Below, in pieces: positions 17,966 through 26,824 of a stretch of DNA of 64,000 bases. Positions within the stretch are counted from its first letter, which is position 1. Every line of letters begins with the position of its first letter. Position numbers and translations under genes: made by a program. Below the pieces are notes generated by a model. It saw only the letters and a program-made list of their open reading frames with translations, was not told where the DNA came from and did no database searches. This DNA is from Aliiglaciecola sp. 3_MG-2023 (lineage in GTDB: Bacteria; Pseudomonadota; Gammaproteobacteria; Enterobacterales; Alteromonadaceae), in the NCBI RefSeq assembly GCF_030548205.1, contig NZ_JAUORV010000004.1, forward strand, positions 277,706 to 341,705. The letters are read 5' to 3'.

Positions 17966-19062
17966 CAGGCTTCCTTAGCTTGAGGTTGGGCAGTAAGAAT
18001 ATGTTGGCGAGATTTCATTAATGGTTGTATTTTTTGACCAAAATCATCCATTCCTTGAATAAAATCATCGAAGGTGAGGAGCACGCCTTCGCAACCGGGG
18101 ACGGTGTCAATTTCATCCAACATTGCGGCCACCGAAGCAAATGAACCAACCAAGGTGCCCATATTCAAATTAACCGCAGAAGTGGGATCTGTCATATCAC
18201 GAATGTTAGTGTCTTTACCTGACTTTTTGTCCGCAGCGCCTTGAGTCGTCATCCAATCCAACGCACTTTGGTCTTTGCCATCTTTATATAATTGCCACTT
18301 TGCCATGGCGTTTTCATCGGTATCTGCGGCGATCACCATGATTAAGACCACCGAGCCTACATTCCGACCCACTTTTTGGGCCGCATCCTGCAATCTTTCA
18401 GCAGTAGACGCAAAGGCAGTTGGCGTGTTTAAACCTTTTCCGAAACAGAAGTTGTAATCGGCATGTTGCGCAGAAAACGCCATTCCTGCGGCACTTTGAC
18501 CAGCACAAATAATTGGGATGTTTTTTTCAGGTTTTGGCAGCATCCTGCAATCATCCATTTGAAAATGTTCGCCTTTGAAATCACTCTTACCGGTTTCCCA
18601 TAGTTCTTTACAGACTTTGATGTATTCCGCAAGATACTCATAACGATTAGAGAAAAACTGATCCCCAGGCCACATTCCCATTTGCGAATATTCAGGTCTT
18701 TGCCAACCAGTTATTAAGTTGATCCCAAAACGACCGTGTGAAATAGAATCTATGGTTGTAGCCATTCTTGCAACAATGGCAGGCGGCATAACCAAGGTAG
18801 CGGCGGTCGCGTATAATTTGATTTTTTCTGTCACCGCGGCCAAGCCCGCCATTAGCGTAAAGGATTCGAGGTTGTAATCCCAAAACTCGGTTTTGCCGCC
18901 AAATCCTCGCAATTTGATCATCGAAAGCGCAAAGTCCAAACCATAATGTTCAGCCTTAACAACAACATCTTTATTCAAATCAAAACTAGGTTTGTACTGG
19001 GGTGACGTACTTGAAATTAACCAACCGTTATTCCCAATTGGGATAAATACACCTACTTCCAT
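17965..19062 (-). CDS. rutA: RutA, pyrimidine monooxygenase
   Basis: The 365-residue protein is of the bacterial luciferase/FMN-dependent monooxygenase fold. It opens [15 protein letters not shown] and contains the family stretch [19 protein letters not shown]. RutA opens the uracil ring between N3 and C4 using reduced FMN and O2. It is the first gene of rutABCDEF, with rutR divergent. A 16-bp RutR-like box lies 195 bp upstream of its start. Confidence 0.95.
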   Translation of the reverse strand: MEVGVFIPIGNNGWLISSTSPQYKPSFDLNKDVVVKAEHYGLDFALSMIKLRGFGGKTEFWDYNLESFTLMAGLAAVTEKIKLYATAATLVMPPAIVARMATTIDSISHGRFGINLITGWQRPEYSQMGMWPGDQFFSNRYEYLAEYIKVCKELWETGKSDFKGEHFQMDDCRMLPKPEKNIPIICAGQSAAGMAFSAQHADYNFCFGKGLNTPTAFASTAERLQDAAQKVGRNVGSVVLIMVIAADTDENAMAKWQLYKDGKDQSALDWMTTQGAADKKSGKDTNIRDMTDPTSAVNLNMGTLVGSFASVAAMLDEIDTVPGCEGVLLTFDDFIQGMDDFGQKIQPLMKSRQHILTAQPQAKEA

Positions 19063-19256
19063 TGTTGCCTCACTTATTGTTCATTAGATAACGAGCAGCC
19101 AACCCCTTAGACATTTTGTTTAGTCAACAGCATTTAGCAACAGCGGGGGTTTGAGATACCGAAGTTTATTGATAGCACTAACTGAAAAGCACAAAGTGCG
19201 CCAACCAAATATAAAGCATAAATAACAAAGAGTTACTGCAAACCCACCAAAAAACA

Positions 19257-19272
19257 TGGACCATTTGGTCTA
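19257..19272. promoter_or_regulatory. RutR operator in the rutA-rutR intergenic region
   Basis: TGGACCATTTGGTCTA matches the E. coli RutR consensus TTGACCAnnTGGTCAA at 12 of 14 defined positions. It lies between the divergent rutA and rutR genes, where such a site is expected. The same region also holds a 21-bp dyad, TTTGTGC-N7-GCACAAA (19288-19308), which may bind a second regulator. Confidence 0.8.
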
Positions 19273-19429
19273 CATTGAGGCACTAGGTTTGTGCAATTTG
19301 CGCACAAATGATGCAGCACCTTGTTGGGTTATTTATTTAAGTTTAAAATCAGTTAGGTTTGCTTAATAACAAAATCTTGGTTAAAACATAGTGGACAGGG
19401 AAACATTAAAATAGGATATCCATAGTCAG

Positions 19430-20113
19430 ATGAGTTCTACTCCAGCAAAAAAATCATTAAAAAAGTCGACACGCGAATCAAGCTCTAAAACGCAAAGTAA
19501 ACGTATTGAAGCAAAACGAAATAAGCGTAAAATTATTATGCAAGCTGCGCTAGATTTATTTTCTAGCAACGGGGTTCACGGCACCAGTGTTGAACAAATC
19601 GCTGATTTAGCCAAGGTATCAAAAACCAACTTACTGTATTATTTTGCCAGTAAAGAGCTGCTTTACGTTGAAGTGATACAGCAGTTATTGGATGTATGGT
19701 TAGTGCCACTTAAAGGATTTAATTCAGAGCAAGATCCCATAGAGGCCATTGCAAATTATATAGAAGTAAAATTAGCGTTATCGCGCGACAACCCTAAAGA
19801 GTCCCGTTTATTTTGTATGGAAGTAGTGCAAGGTGCGCCACTTTTGTTTAATCAATTGGGATCACCATTACGAGCAATTGTCGAAGCAAAAGTTCAAGTC
19901 ATTTCAGATTGGATTAAAGCCGGAAAGTTAGCGCCTATTGATCCCTACCATTTAATTTTTAGCATTTGGGCCACAACCCAACATTATGCAGATTTTCGTG
20001 TCCAAGTGGAGGCCGTTACTGGACAAAGTTTAGACAATCCTGAATTTTTTGCCGCTACATTACATAGCATTCAGACAATTATTCTTAACGGTGTTAGGCC
20101 CCAACATAGCTGA
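19430..20113 (+). CDS. rutR: RutR, TetR-family regulator of pyrimidine degradation
   Basis: The 227-residue product has a basic, Ser/Lys-rich N-terminal tail of about 30 residues, then a TetR helix-turn-helix (ALDLFSSNGVHGTSVEQIAD and VSKTNLLYYFASKELLY). The C-terminal ligand domain contains FSIWATTQHYADF, which matches the RutR/YcdC effector pocket region. In E. coli RutR represses rut genes and releases DNA on binding uracil or thymine. Its divergent placement from rutA and the operator between them support the assignment. A perfect second RutR box occurs 20 kb away at 39886. Confidence 0.93.
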   Translation: MSSTPAKKSLKKSTRESSSKTQSKRIEAKRNKRKIIMQAALDLFSSNGVHGTSVEQIADLAKVSKTNLLYYFASKELLYVEVIQQLLDVWLVPLKGFNSEQDPIEAIANYIEVKLALSRDNPKESRLFCMEVVQGAPLLFNQLGSPLRAIVEAKVQVISDWIKAGKLAPIDPYHLIFSIWATTQHYADFRVQVEAVTGQSLDNPEFFAATLHSIQTIILNGVRPQHS

Positions 20114-20253
20114 AACGCTAAAAAAACCAGTTAATTGATTGATCCAGATTAACAATAAGCGAACAGTCTGTGCGATAATAGGGAGATAATTTGTTAACTT
20201 ATAAAAATTTCGATTTAATCGTAATTTTTAGCAGTCCCGTAAAGGATAAATGA

Positions 20254-21687
20254 ATGAGTGAACGCATTCCAATCAAAGATGTCACCGCCGTAAAAGTTCA
20301 CCAACCAGAAGCCAGTAAGCATGAAAATGCTTATACACCACGAAGTCGAATTTATGTCCGCGCAGTTGAGGGGACGTTAGAGACTTTTCGACGCTTCTTC
20401 GGCTTAATTTTTCTAGGTATTTTTGCAGTCATCCCTTGGATTCAATACAATTCAAATCAAGCGGTTCTATTTGATATTGGAGCCCAGCGCTTCAATATAT
20501 TTGGCCTCACCCTTTGGCCACAGGATTTAACCCTACTCGCCTGGATTCTGATTATTAGCGCCTTCGCGCTGTTCTTTGTCACCACCTTTGCTGGCCGAGT
20601 TTGGTGCGGATTTATGTGCCCGCAAACCACTTGGACATTTATTTATATTTGGTTTGAAGAAAAAATAGAAGGAGCTAGAAACAAGCGCATTAAACTTGAC
20701 CAACGAAAAATGGATTTCGACAAGTTTTGGCGCAAATCGTTAAAACACTTTGCTTGGATAACAGTGGCGTTGCTGACAGCTCTTAGTTTTGTAGGTTATT
20801 TCACCCCAATAAACCAATTGTTTATGGACTTTTTCACCTTCAATGTCAGTTTTTGGGCGGGGTTTTCAGTTATCTTTTTTACGGTTTGTACCTATGGAAA
20901 TGCTGGCTGGATGCGAGAAATCATGTGTACTCACATTTGTCCTTATGCCAGATTTCAATCTGCCATGTTTGATAAAGATACTTTTACCGTTGCTTATAAC
21001 CCTAGCCGGGGAGAAAAACGCGGACCCCGTTCACGGAAAACCAGTTACGAAGAAATCAAACAAAAAGGCATTGGTGACTGTATCGATTGCAACTTGTGTG
21101 TTCAAGTATGCCCAACAGGCATCGATATTCGCAATGGTCTTCAATACGAATGCATTAATTGTGGTGCCTGTGTTGATGCATGTAATGGGGTAATGGAAAA
21201 AATGAATTATCCCAAGGGGCTAATTAGTTTTACATCGGAACATGAATTGGCCGGCGGTAAAACTAAGATATTCCGTCCAAAATTGATTGGATACGCCGTC
21301 GTACTATTAATTATGACGTCTCTTTTAACCTACGAGATTGTCTCCCGTGTGCCACTTGAAGTCGACGTTATTAGAGATCGCAATTCGTTGTTTAGAGAAA
21401 CCAATGACGGTTTAATTGAAAATGTCTACACCTTAAAAGTATTAAACAAATCTCAGACTGAACACACCTATAAAATTGATGTAGTCGGTTTAGAAGGTAA
21501 TAAATACATAGGTCCAGAACAAGTAACAGTTGCAGGCGGAGAAGTATTAAACTTACCAATTAGCCTTGCCATTGACCCTTATGCATTAGATGAAACAGTT
21601 ACTGAGTTTAAGTTTAAAGTGACTTCTATCGATGGTCATGACGCCCCAATTGAAATGAGTGAAACCAGTAAGTTTATCTATCGATGA
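20254..21687 (+). CDS. ccoG: CcoG, cytochrome c oxidase accessory protein
   Basis: This 477-residue inner-membrane ferredoxin-like protein is involved in copper handling for assembly of the cbb3-type oxidase (also called RdxA/FixG). TM helices precede a CGFMCPQTTW motif (Cys118-Cys122) and further segments near 170-210. Two [4Fe-4S] motifs are at Cys276/279/282/286 and Cys300/303/306/310. The C-terminal region is the Ig-like periplasmic domain of the family. The ccoNOP genes are not in the window. The stop overlaps the srkA start (ATGA). Confidence 0.95.
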   Translation: MSERIPIKDVTAVKVHQPEASKHENAYTPRSRIYVRAVEGTLETFRRFFGLIFLGIFAVIPWIQYNSNQAVLFDIGAQRFNIFGLTLWPQDLTLLAWILIISAFALFFVTTFAGRVWCGFMCPQTTWTFIYIWFEEKIEGARNKRIKLDQRKMDFDKFWRKSLKHFAWITVALLTALSFVGYFTPINQLFMDFFTFNVSFWAGFSVIFFTVCTYGNAGWMREIMCTHICPYARFQSAMFDKDTFTVAYNPSRGEKRGPRSRKTSYEEIKQKGIGDCIDCNLCVQVCPTGIDIRNGLQYECINCGACVDACNGVMEKMNYPKGLISFTSEHELAGGKTKIFRPKLIGYAVVLLIMTSLLTYEIVSRVPLEVDVIRDRNSLFRETNDGLIENVYTLKVLNKSQTEHTYKIDVVGLEGNKYIGPEQVTVAGGEVLNLPISLAIDPYALDETVTEFKFKVTSIDGHDAPIEMSETSKFIYR

Positions 21688-22667
21688 GTGACTCAATTGC
21701 CACTACGTTTGATTTCGCGCAACTGGGTCCCGATACAATTTTGGATGCTATTGAGTCTAAAGGCTATTTAGTAGACTCAGGCTTACTGGCGTTAAACAGT
21801 TATGAAAATAGGGTTTATCAATTTGTTTGTGACGATAAACGGCGCTATGTGGCCAAGTTTTATCGCCCTCAGCGTTGGAGTCGCGAACAAATTCAAGAAG
21901 AACACGACTTTGCCCAAGAACTAAATGACCATGAAATCCCGGTGGTTGCGCCCTTGCGCACTGATAATGAATCATTGCATAGCTATCAGGGGTTTCATTT
22001 TGCTATCTTTCCATCTGTAGGTGGTAGGCAATTCGAAGTGGACAATCTTGACCAACTGGAATGGATGGGACGCTTTATCGGTCGCATTCATCAAGTATCA
22101 AAAGGTCATTCGTTTGTTTATCGTCCGACCTTCAGTGTACAGGAGCACTTGCTTGATGCGGTAGCAACCTTGCATAAAACGGAACTCATTCCCAGCAGTT
22201 TACACACCGCATTTTTCACCATTTTAGAACAAGTAAGCGGGTTAGCAGCAAGCTTATATAAACCTAACACTAGCATACGTCTTCACGGTGACTGTCATCC
22301 GGGCAATATTCTATGGCGAGATGGTCCAACCTTCGTAGATTTGGATGATTGCAGAATGGGCCCAGCTATTCAGGACTTATGGATGATGTTATCTGGTGAC
22401 ACTTACCAGCAACGAATACAAATGGACACACTAGTTGAAGCCTATGAAGAATTTTCCCAATTCGACAGCGCACAACTTAGCTTAATTGAACCTTTGCGGG
22501 CAATGCGCATGGTTCACTACATGGCGTGGTTATCCCGTCGTTGGCAAGATCCCGCATTTCCTCAAGCGTTCCCATGGTTTGCCGACGCTAAATATTGGGA
22601 ACAACAAATATTGGCCTTAAAAGAACAATATTCCGCCCTTCAAGAGCCCAGTTTGACGTTATTTTAA
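21684..22667 (+). CDS. srkA: SrkA, stress response serine/threonine protein kinase (YihE)
   Basis: The 327-residue kinase-like protein of the APH/choline-kinase fold has the catalytic loop LHGDCHPGNILW (Asp203) and metal loop FVDLDDCRMGP. Its length is close to that of E. coli YihE/RdoA (328). SrkA counters stress-induced cell death and in some species sits with dsbA; here two dsbA-type genes lie 2.3 kb downstream. It is translationally coupled to ccoG through a 4-base overlap. Confidence 0.92.
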   Translation: MSDSIATTFDFAQLGPDTILDAIESKGYLVDSGLLALNSYENRVYQFVCDDKRRYVAKFYRPQRWSREQIQEEHDFAQELNDHEIPVVAPLRTDNESLHSYQGFHFAIFPSVGGRQFEVDNLDQLEWMGRFIGRIHQVSKGHSFVYRPTFSVQEHLLDAVATLHKTELIPSSLHTAFFTILEQVSGLAASLYKPNTSIRLHGDCHPGNILWRDGPTFVDLDDCRMGPAIQDLWMMLSGDTYQQRIQMDTLVEAYEEFSQFDSAQLSLIEPLRAMRMVHYMAWLSRRWQDPAFPQAFPWFADAKYWEQQILALKEQYSALQEPSLTLF

Positions 22668-22709
22668 TAACAGAAAAAATAAAGACCTATTTTTTTAAGA
22701 ACAGATGGA

Positions 22710-22925
22710 TATAATGCACTCCTCTTAGGTGCCACCATAGGTGGTTAAACGGGAAGACAGTGCAATCAGATCTTTATCTGATTTATGCTGACGCTGCCCC
22801 CGCAACGGTAAACAAGTGATACCCAAAGGTATAGTTGATTAATAAGTCACCACTGTTTGAAAGAATGGGAAGGTATTAATCAAGTCTTTATTAGGCACTT
22901 GTGAGCCCGGATACCGGCCTGAGAA
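22710..22925 (+). promoter_or_regulatory. Cobalamin riboswitch with -10 promoter box
   Basis: TATAAT at 22710-22715 precedes an aptamer with the conserved core GCTGCCCCCGCAACGGTAA and the closing B12-box region GAGCCCGGATACCGGCCTG (22903-22921). Just before btuB, a hairpin AGTACTC-N5-GAGTACT (22971-22989) contains GGAG and could be the expression-platform stem that hides the ribosome site. Adenosylcobalamin would then switch btuB off when vitamin B12 is plentiful. Confidence 0.93.
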
Positions 22926-23006
22926 GCATAGGTTCGTGATTAAAACCACGAACTGTCACTCATATGATCTAGTACTCGGGCGGAGTACTTAACAAGGCTT
23001 AACAAA

Positions 23007-24869
23007 ATGCAAAATAAAACGACTCTTATAGGGTTAAGCGTTAGCTTGGCACTAGCATCCTCCAATCTCTATGCTCAATCAAACTCGCAAGAACAACAAG
23101 ACATTGAAAAGATGACCGTTGTTTCTAGCCGAATTCAATTACCAACTAATCGACTCGCTACCAGTGTTTCTGTGTTAGATGAAAATGACATTGAAATGCA
23201 AACCGCAATCAATGTCACTGAAATTTTGCGTCAAACCCCAAGTGTTGGCGTGTCAAATTCAGGCGGTTTAGGTAAAAGTACCGCTGTCAGAATTCGTGGT
23301 GAAGAAGCATTCAGAACCAAATTATATATTGATGATGTTGAATTAAGTGATACCTCATCGCCACAAGTCGCGCCGATTTTTGATGATGTATTAATTAATC
23401 AGTTATCTCGAATTGAAATTTTAAGAGGCACCCAAGGCTTGTCTTATGGCGCTGATGCTGGCGGTATTATAAGTCTATACAGCAAGCAGCCGGTAAAAGG
23501 TTTTGAGGCCAGTGGCACCCTAGCGGCAGGCTCATTTGATACCCAAATATTTAATGCGGATATTGCCGCAGGAAACAACTCAGGATCATTCTTTTTGTCC
23601 GCATCAAAGGTGGAAAGTGACGGTTTTAATGCTAAAACCTCTGATGATAGCGGCGAAAAAGATGGTTATGACAACCAAACAGTGCATTTTAAAGGTCAAT
23701 TAGCTTTAACTGAAAATATCGCTGCTTCTGTAGTGTTTCGTAATGTCGATGCCGAAAATCAATACGACGGTTGCTACGATAATGCCACTTTCGCACTCAT
23801 CAATTCTTGTACCACTGAAGCCGAACAGCAAACCGTTCGTGGCGCGTTAAGTTATCAGGGAAGTCACAGCCAACATCAACTTGCCTATAACAAAACGGAT
23901 GTTGACAGGGATTTTTTCAATAATGGCGAGTACGGGTTTAGCAATTCAGGTAGCATCGACAAGTTTGAATATCTAGGTAGCCTGAACTGGCAACGGCATG
24001 ATTTGGTATTTGGCCTTGAAAAAGAAACTCAAGAAATCGAAAACAGTGATTTAAGTCGAGATCAAAAATCCCTATTCGTTGAATGGTTAGGCCAGTTCGA
24101 CAATCAACTCGCCTTTAACCTTGGTTATCGATTCGACGATAATGACACCTTTGGAAAACACAATAGTGTGCGCTTAGGTGCAGTCAAAGTCCTGCCCTTT
24201 GATTTTGCTGACGTAAAGTTTAAAACGACCTATGGAACGGGTTTCCGCGCGCCAAGTATTTATGAGCAAAGTTATAACGACGGCCCTTATGCATACGGTG
24301 AGGCTGCCGGTTTACAATTGGCCGAAGAAAATAGTGAAGGCCTCGACCTAGGCGTTGTTATCGATACAAAAAATGGATTGAACGCGGAAATGGTCTTTTT
24401 CAAACAGTCCATAGAAAATGAAATTGTTTTCGATTTGGCATCTTACCAGGGCTACTTGCAATCCAGTGGAAAAAGTAAATCTAAGGGAATTGAAACCCGT
24501 GTTGAGCAAGTATTTGCTAACGGCTTAAGATTATGGGCTAATTACACCTATAACGATGCGGAAGACAGTGCTGGTGAAGCCCGCTTGAGAAGACCTAGAA
24601 ACAAGTTCAACTTAGGTATTAGACACGGCTGGTTAGACGATAAAGTGTCAGCAGAGCTTACCTATAGAAGTGTTCGAAACGCTGTAGACATAGCGGGTGC
24701 TGAGATTGAAGACTACCAAGTAACAAACCTAAGTGCCCGTTGGCAAATCGTTGAATCAGTTAGTATTAAAGCCGGTGTAAATAATCTTTTTGATGAAGAT
24801 TATCAGGAGGTAAATGGCTTTAATACTGCCGGACAAAACTTTTTTGTATCCACCACCATTACCTTGTAG
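23007..24869 (+). CDS. btuB: BtuB, TonB-dependent vitamin B12 receptor
   Basis: The 620-residue outer-membrane receptor has a signal peptide (1-24, ending LYAQ), a TonB box within DIEKMTVVSS (about 32-41), a plug domain with RIEILRGTQGLSYGADA, and a 22-strand barrel. The barrel includes TYGTGFRAPS and a short C-terminal strand ending TTITL. The cobalamin riboswitch in its leader fixes the substrate as cobalamin or a corrinoid precursor. It has its own terminator. Confidence 0.95.
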   Translation: MQNKTTLIGLSVSLALASSNLYAQSNSQEQQDIEKMTVVSSRIQLPTNRLATSVSVLDENDIEMQTAINVTEILRQTPSVGVSNSGGLGKSTAVRIRGEEAFRTKLYIDDVELSDTSSPQVAPIFDDVLINQLSRIEILRGTQGLSYGADAGGIISLYSKQPVKGFEASGTLAAGSFDTQIFNADIAAGNNSGSFFLSASKVESDGFNAKTSDDSGEKDGYDNQTVHFKGQLALTENIAASVVFRNVDAENQYDGCYDNATFALINSCTTEAEQQTVRGALSYQGSHSQHQLAYNKTDVDRDFFNNGEYGFSNSGSIDKFEYLGSLNWQRHDLVFGLEKETQEIENSDLSRDQKSLFVEWLGQFDNQLAFNLGYRFDDNDTFGKHNSVRLGAVKVLPFDFADVKFKTTYGTGFRAPSIYEQSYNDGPYAYGEAAGLQLAEENSEGLDLGVVIDTKNGLNAEMVFFKQSIENEIVFDLASYQGYLQSSGKSKSKGIETRVEQVFANGLRLWANYTYNDAEDSAGEARLRRPRNKFNLGIRHGWLDDKVSAELTYRSVRNAVDIAGAEIEDYQVTNLSARWQIVESVSIKAGVNNLFDEDYQEVNGFNTAGQNFFVSTTITL

Positions 24870-24885
24870 AAAAGCCTAGATTTAT

Positions 24886-24913
24886 AAAAACCGCTTCTTA
24901 AAGCGGTTTTTTT
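24886..24913 (+). terminator. Intrinsic terminator of btuB
   Basis: The stem AAACCGCTT / AAGCGGTTT with loop CTTA is followed by a T run, shortly after the btuB stop. Confidence 0.92.
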
Positions 24914-25015
24914 ATGCATTTCATCTGCAGATTGTATTCATCTGACTGATTAACTATACCTAATCTTTTACTAGCTATGATAACCTTTAGCAAATTTTTG
25001 AAGGAATTGATTGAT

Positions 25016-25669
25016 ATGAAAAAGCTATCAACTGTATTAGCGCTATTTTTACTTTTATCACTACAAGCATGCTCTAAGGAGAGCTCATCAGAACAATCGG
25101 CACCGCCTTCTAAATGGAAAGAAGGTACCCACTATCAAATCATTAGCGACACGGCATCAGAACAACCCGAAGTACTAGAATTCTTTTCTTTTTGGTGTCC
25201 ACACTGTTATAACTTCGAACCCATTGTTGAACAGATAAAACTTAAAATAGATAAAGATGTCACATTCAAAAAAGTGCATGTGAATTTTATGCGTTTTACC
25301 AGTCCACAAGTTCAAGATGCGGCGACTAAAGCCCTTCTGATTGGCAGAACGATGGATAAGGAAGAAGAAATGAATAGCGCTATCTTTAGTTATATTCATT
25401 TACAACGTCAACTGATCACTGGTATTCCAGAATTAAGAAACATTTTCCTAGCCAAAGGGATCGACAGTGATGAGTTTGATAAAATGGAGTCGAGCTTTCA
25501 AATTAATAACCTACTCAAACAAAATAACCAAACTATTGAAACCTATCGTGAACATTTAAGTGGTGTCCCTAACTTTATTGTGAACGGGAAATATCAAGCC
25601 CAAGTCGTTGAGGGTATGACCAGAGACGATATTGCAGAATTGGTTGTATGGTTATCTAAACAAAATTAA
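25016..25669 (+). CDS. DsbA-type thiol:disulfide oxidoreductase, lipoprotein form
   Basis: ATG 25016 is chosen because AAGGA lies upstream and it opens directly with a lipoprotein signal (lipobox LQAC, Cys19). An in-frame ATG at 24977 would add 13 residues before the signal. The 217-residue product carries the redox motif CPHC at 61-64 and the cis-proline loop GVPNFIV. It is a paralogue of the next gene (both read FSFWCPHC). Membrane anchoring would keep it on the periplasmic face of the inner or outer membrane. It has a 30-bp gap to the next gene. Confidence 0.88.
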   Translation: MKKLSTVLALFLLLSLQACSKESSSEQSAPPSKWKEGTHYQIISDTASEQPEVLEFFSFWCPHCYNFEPIVEQIKLKIDKDVTFKKVHVNFMRFTSPQVQDAATKALLIGRTMDKEEEMNSAIFSYIHLQRQLITGIPELRNIFLAKGIDSDEFDKMESSFQINNLLKQNNQTIETYREHLSGVPNFIVNGKYQAQVVEGMTRDDIAELVVWLSKQN

Positions 25670-25699
25670 TAACATTACTTTTTACAGGATTTTATTTTT

Positions 25700-26320
25700 A
25701 TGATTTTCAAATTGACGCGCAATCTTTTAATAGCATTTGTATGCGCAGTTCCAGCTCTTGCTATGGCACAATCCAAATGGGAAGAAGGTGAACACTACAC
25801 AGTGTTGAAAGAGGTACCAAGCCAAACTAAACAGGTTCGCGAAGTGTTTTCATTTTGGTGTCCACACTGTTTTACGTTTGAAAGCATTGCAAAAGAGCTT
25901 AAAGGTAAATTACCCAGTGATGTGACATTTACCAAAGCCCATGTGAACTTTATGGGAGGCGCAACTCAAGAGACTCAGGTTGCAGCGACCAAAGCGATGT
26001 TAGCTGCACGACAACTGGGGCAAGCAGATAAATTTAACACAGCACTATTTACCGCGATTCATAAAGAGCGCAAAAGCATTGCATCCATGGATGATATTTT
26101 GCAGGTTTATACACAAGCAGGTGGTGATAGTGCTAAGTTGAAGAAGTTAGCCAATAGCTATGGCATACGCGGCGCTGTGCGCAAAAACGATAAGTTAACC
26201 CAAGGCGTACGCAGTGTTCCAACCTTTATCGTGAACGACAAGTATAAGGCAATCTTTGGCGCAAAAATGACTCCAGATGAGTTTGTTGAATTAGTTATTT
26301 GGTTAACGACGCAAAAATAG
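25700..26320 (+). CDS. dsbA: Thiol:disulfide interchange protein DsbA
   Basis: The 206-residue soluble periplasmic oxidase has a signal peptide (1-24, ending AMAQ), redox site CPHC (Cys54-Cys57) and cis-proline loop SVPTFIV. It oxidises cysteine pairs in exported proteins and is re-oxidised by DsbB. AGGA stands in the 30-bp gap before the ATG. It is probably co-transcribed with the lipoprotein paralogue. The stop codon is followed within 11 bp by a REP-like repeat array. Confidence 0.92.
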   Translation: MIFKLTRNLLIAFVCAVPALAMAQSKWEEGEHYTVLKEVPSQTKQVREVFSFWCPHCFTFESIAKELKGKLPSDVTFTKAHVNFMGGATQETQVAATKAMLAARQLGQADKFNTALFTAIHKERKSIASMDDILQVYTQAGGDSAKLKKLANSYGIRGAVRKNDKLTQGVRSVPTFIVNDKYKAIFGAKMTPDEFVELVIWLTTQK

Positions 26321-26330
26321 TTTGTCTGTT

Positions 26331-26694
26331 AAGGGGGCGATTAGCCCCGCAAGGGACATTTGAACCCCATGGCCTAAAGACCATGCTACAGGTGATGACA
26401 AATTTCCTCCTGTAGGCGGGCGCTTTAGCCCCGCGATATGGCCTAAAGACCATACTACAAATTTCCCCCTGTAGGCGGGCGCTTTAGCCCCGCAAGGGAC
26501 ATTTGAACCCCATAGCCTAAAGACCATGCTACAAAGAAGCACTTGTAGGCGGGTGCTTTAGCCCCGCGATATGGCCTAAAGACCATGCTACAGGTGATGA
26601 CAAAATTTTACCTGTAGGCGGGCGCTTTAGCCCCGCGATATGGCCTAAAGACCAAGCTACAAATTTCCCCCGTAGGCGGGCGCTTTAGCCCCGC
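26331..26694. repeat. REP/BIME-like array A
   Basis: The array alternates two GTAG-headed hairpins in opposite orientation. Type 1 reads GTAG then GCGGG-CGCTTTAG-CCCCGC on the plus strand (five copies plus a degenerate first one). Type 2 on the minus strand reads GTAG then CATGG-TCTTTAGG-CCAT (five copies). Each pair is bounded by TGTAG and CTACA. Spacers such as GGTGATGACAAA recur. It contains no credible gene. Confidence 0.85.
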
Positions 26695-26753
26695 GACAAT
26701 GTCACAGATGCGGTTTCACCCTTCCACGGCTAAATAAACTGAATCTGTCGTCA

Positions 26754-26786
26754 TAAAAAAAGGCCGATATTAATTACCGGCCTTCT
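26754..26786 (-). terminator. Intrinsic terminator of the SulP transporter gene
   Basis: The stem AAGGCCG / CGGCCTT with an 11-nt loop has a T run on the minus strand, 39 bp past the stop codon. Confidence 0.88.
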
Positions 26787-26824
26787 AATAGGATACTGCT
26801 TTAGGGAAATCCCCTATTAATTTT

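Noticed and set aside
18265..18280. CACTTTGGTCTTTG resembling the acetate-locus motif
   Set aside because: It lies inside the rutA coding region, lacks the GACT start, and fits chance.
26331..26694. Regular repeats that might be taken for a CRISPR array
   Set aside because: Repeats are inverted pairs of hairpins with short recurring spacers, not direct repeats with unique spacers, and no cas genes are present.
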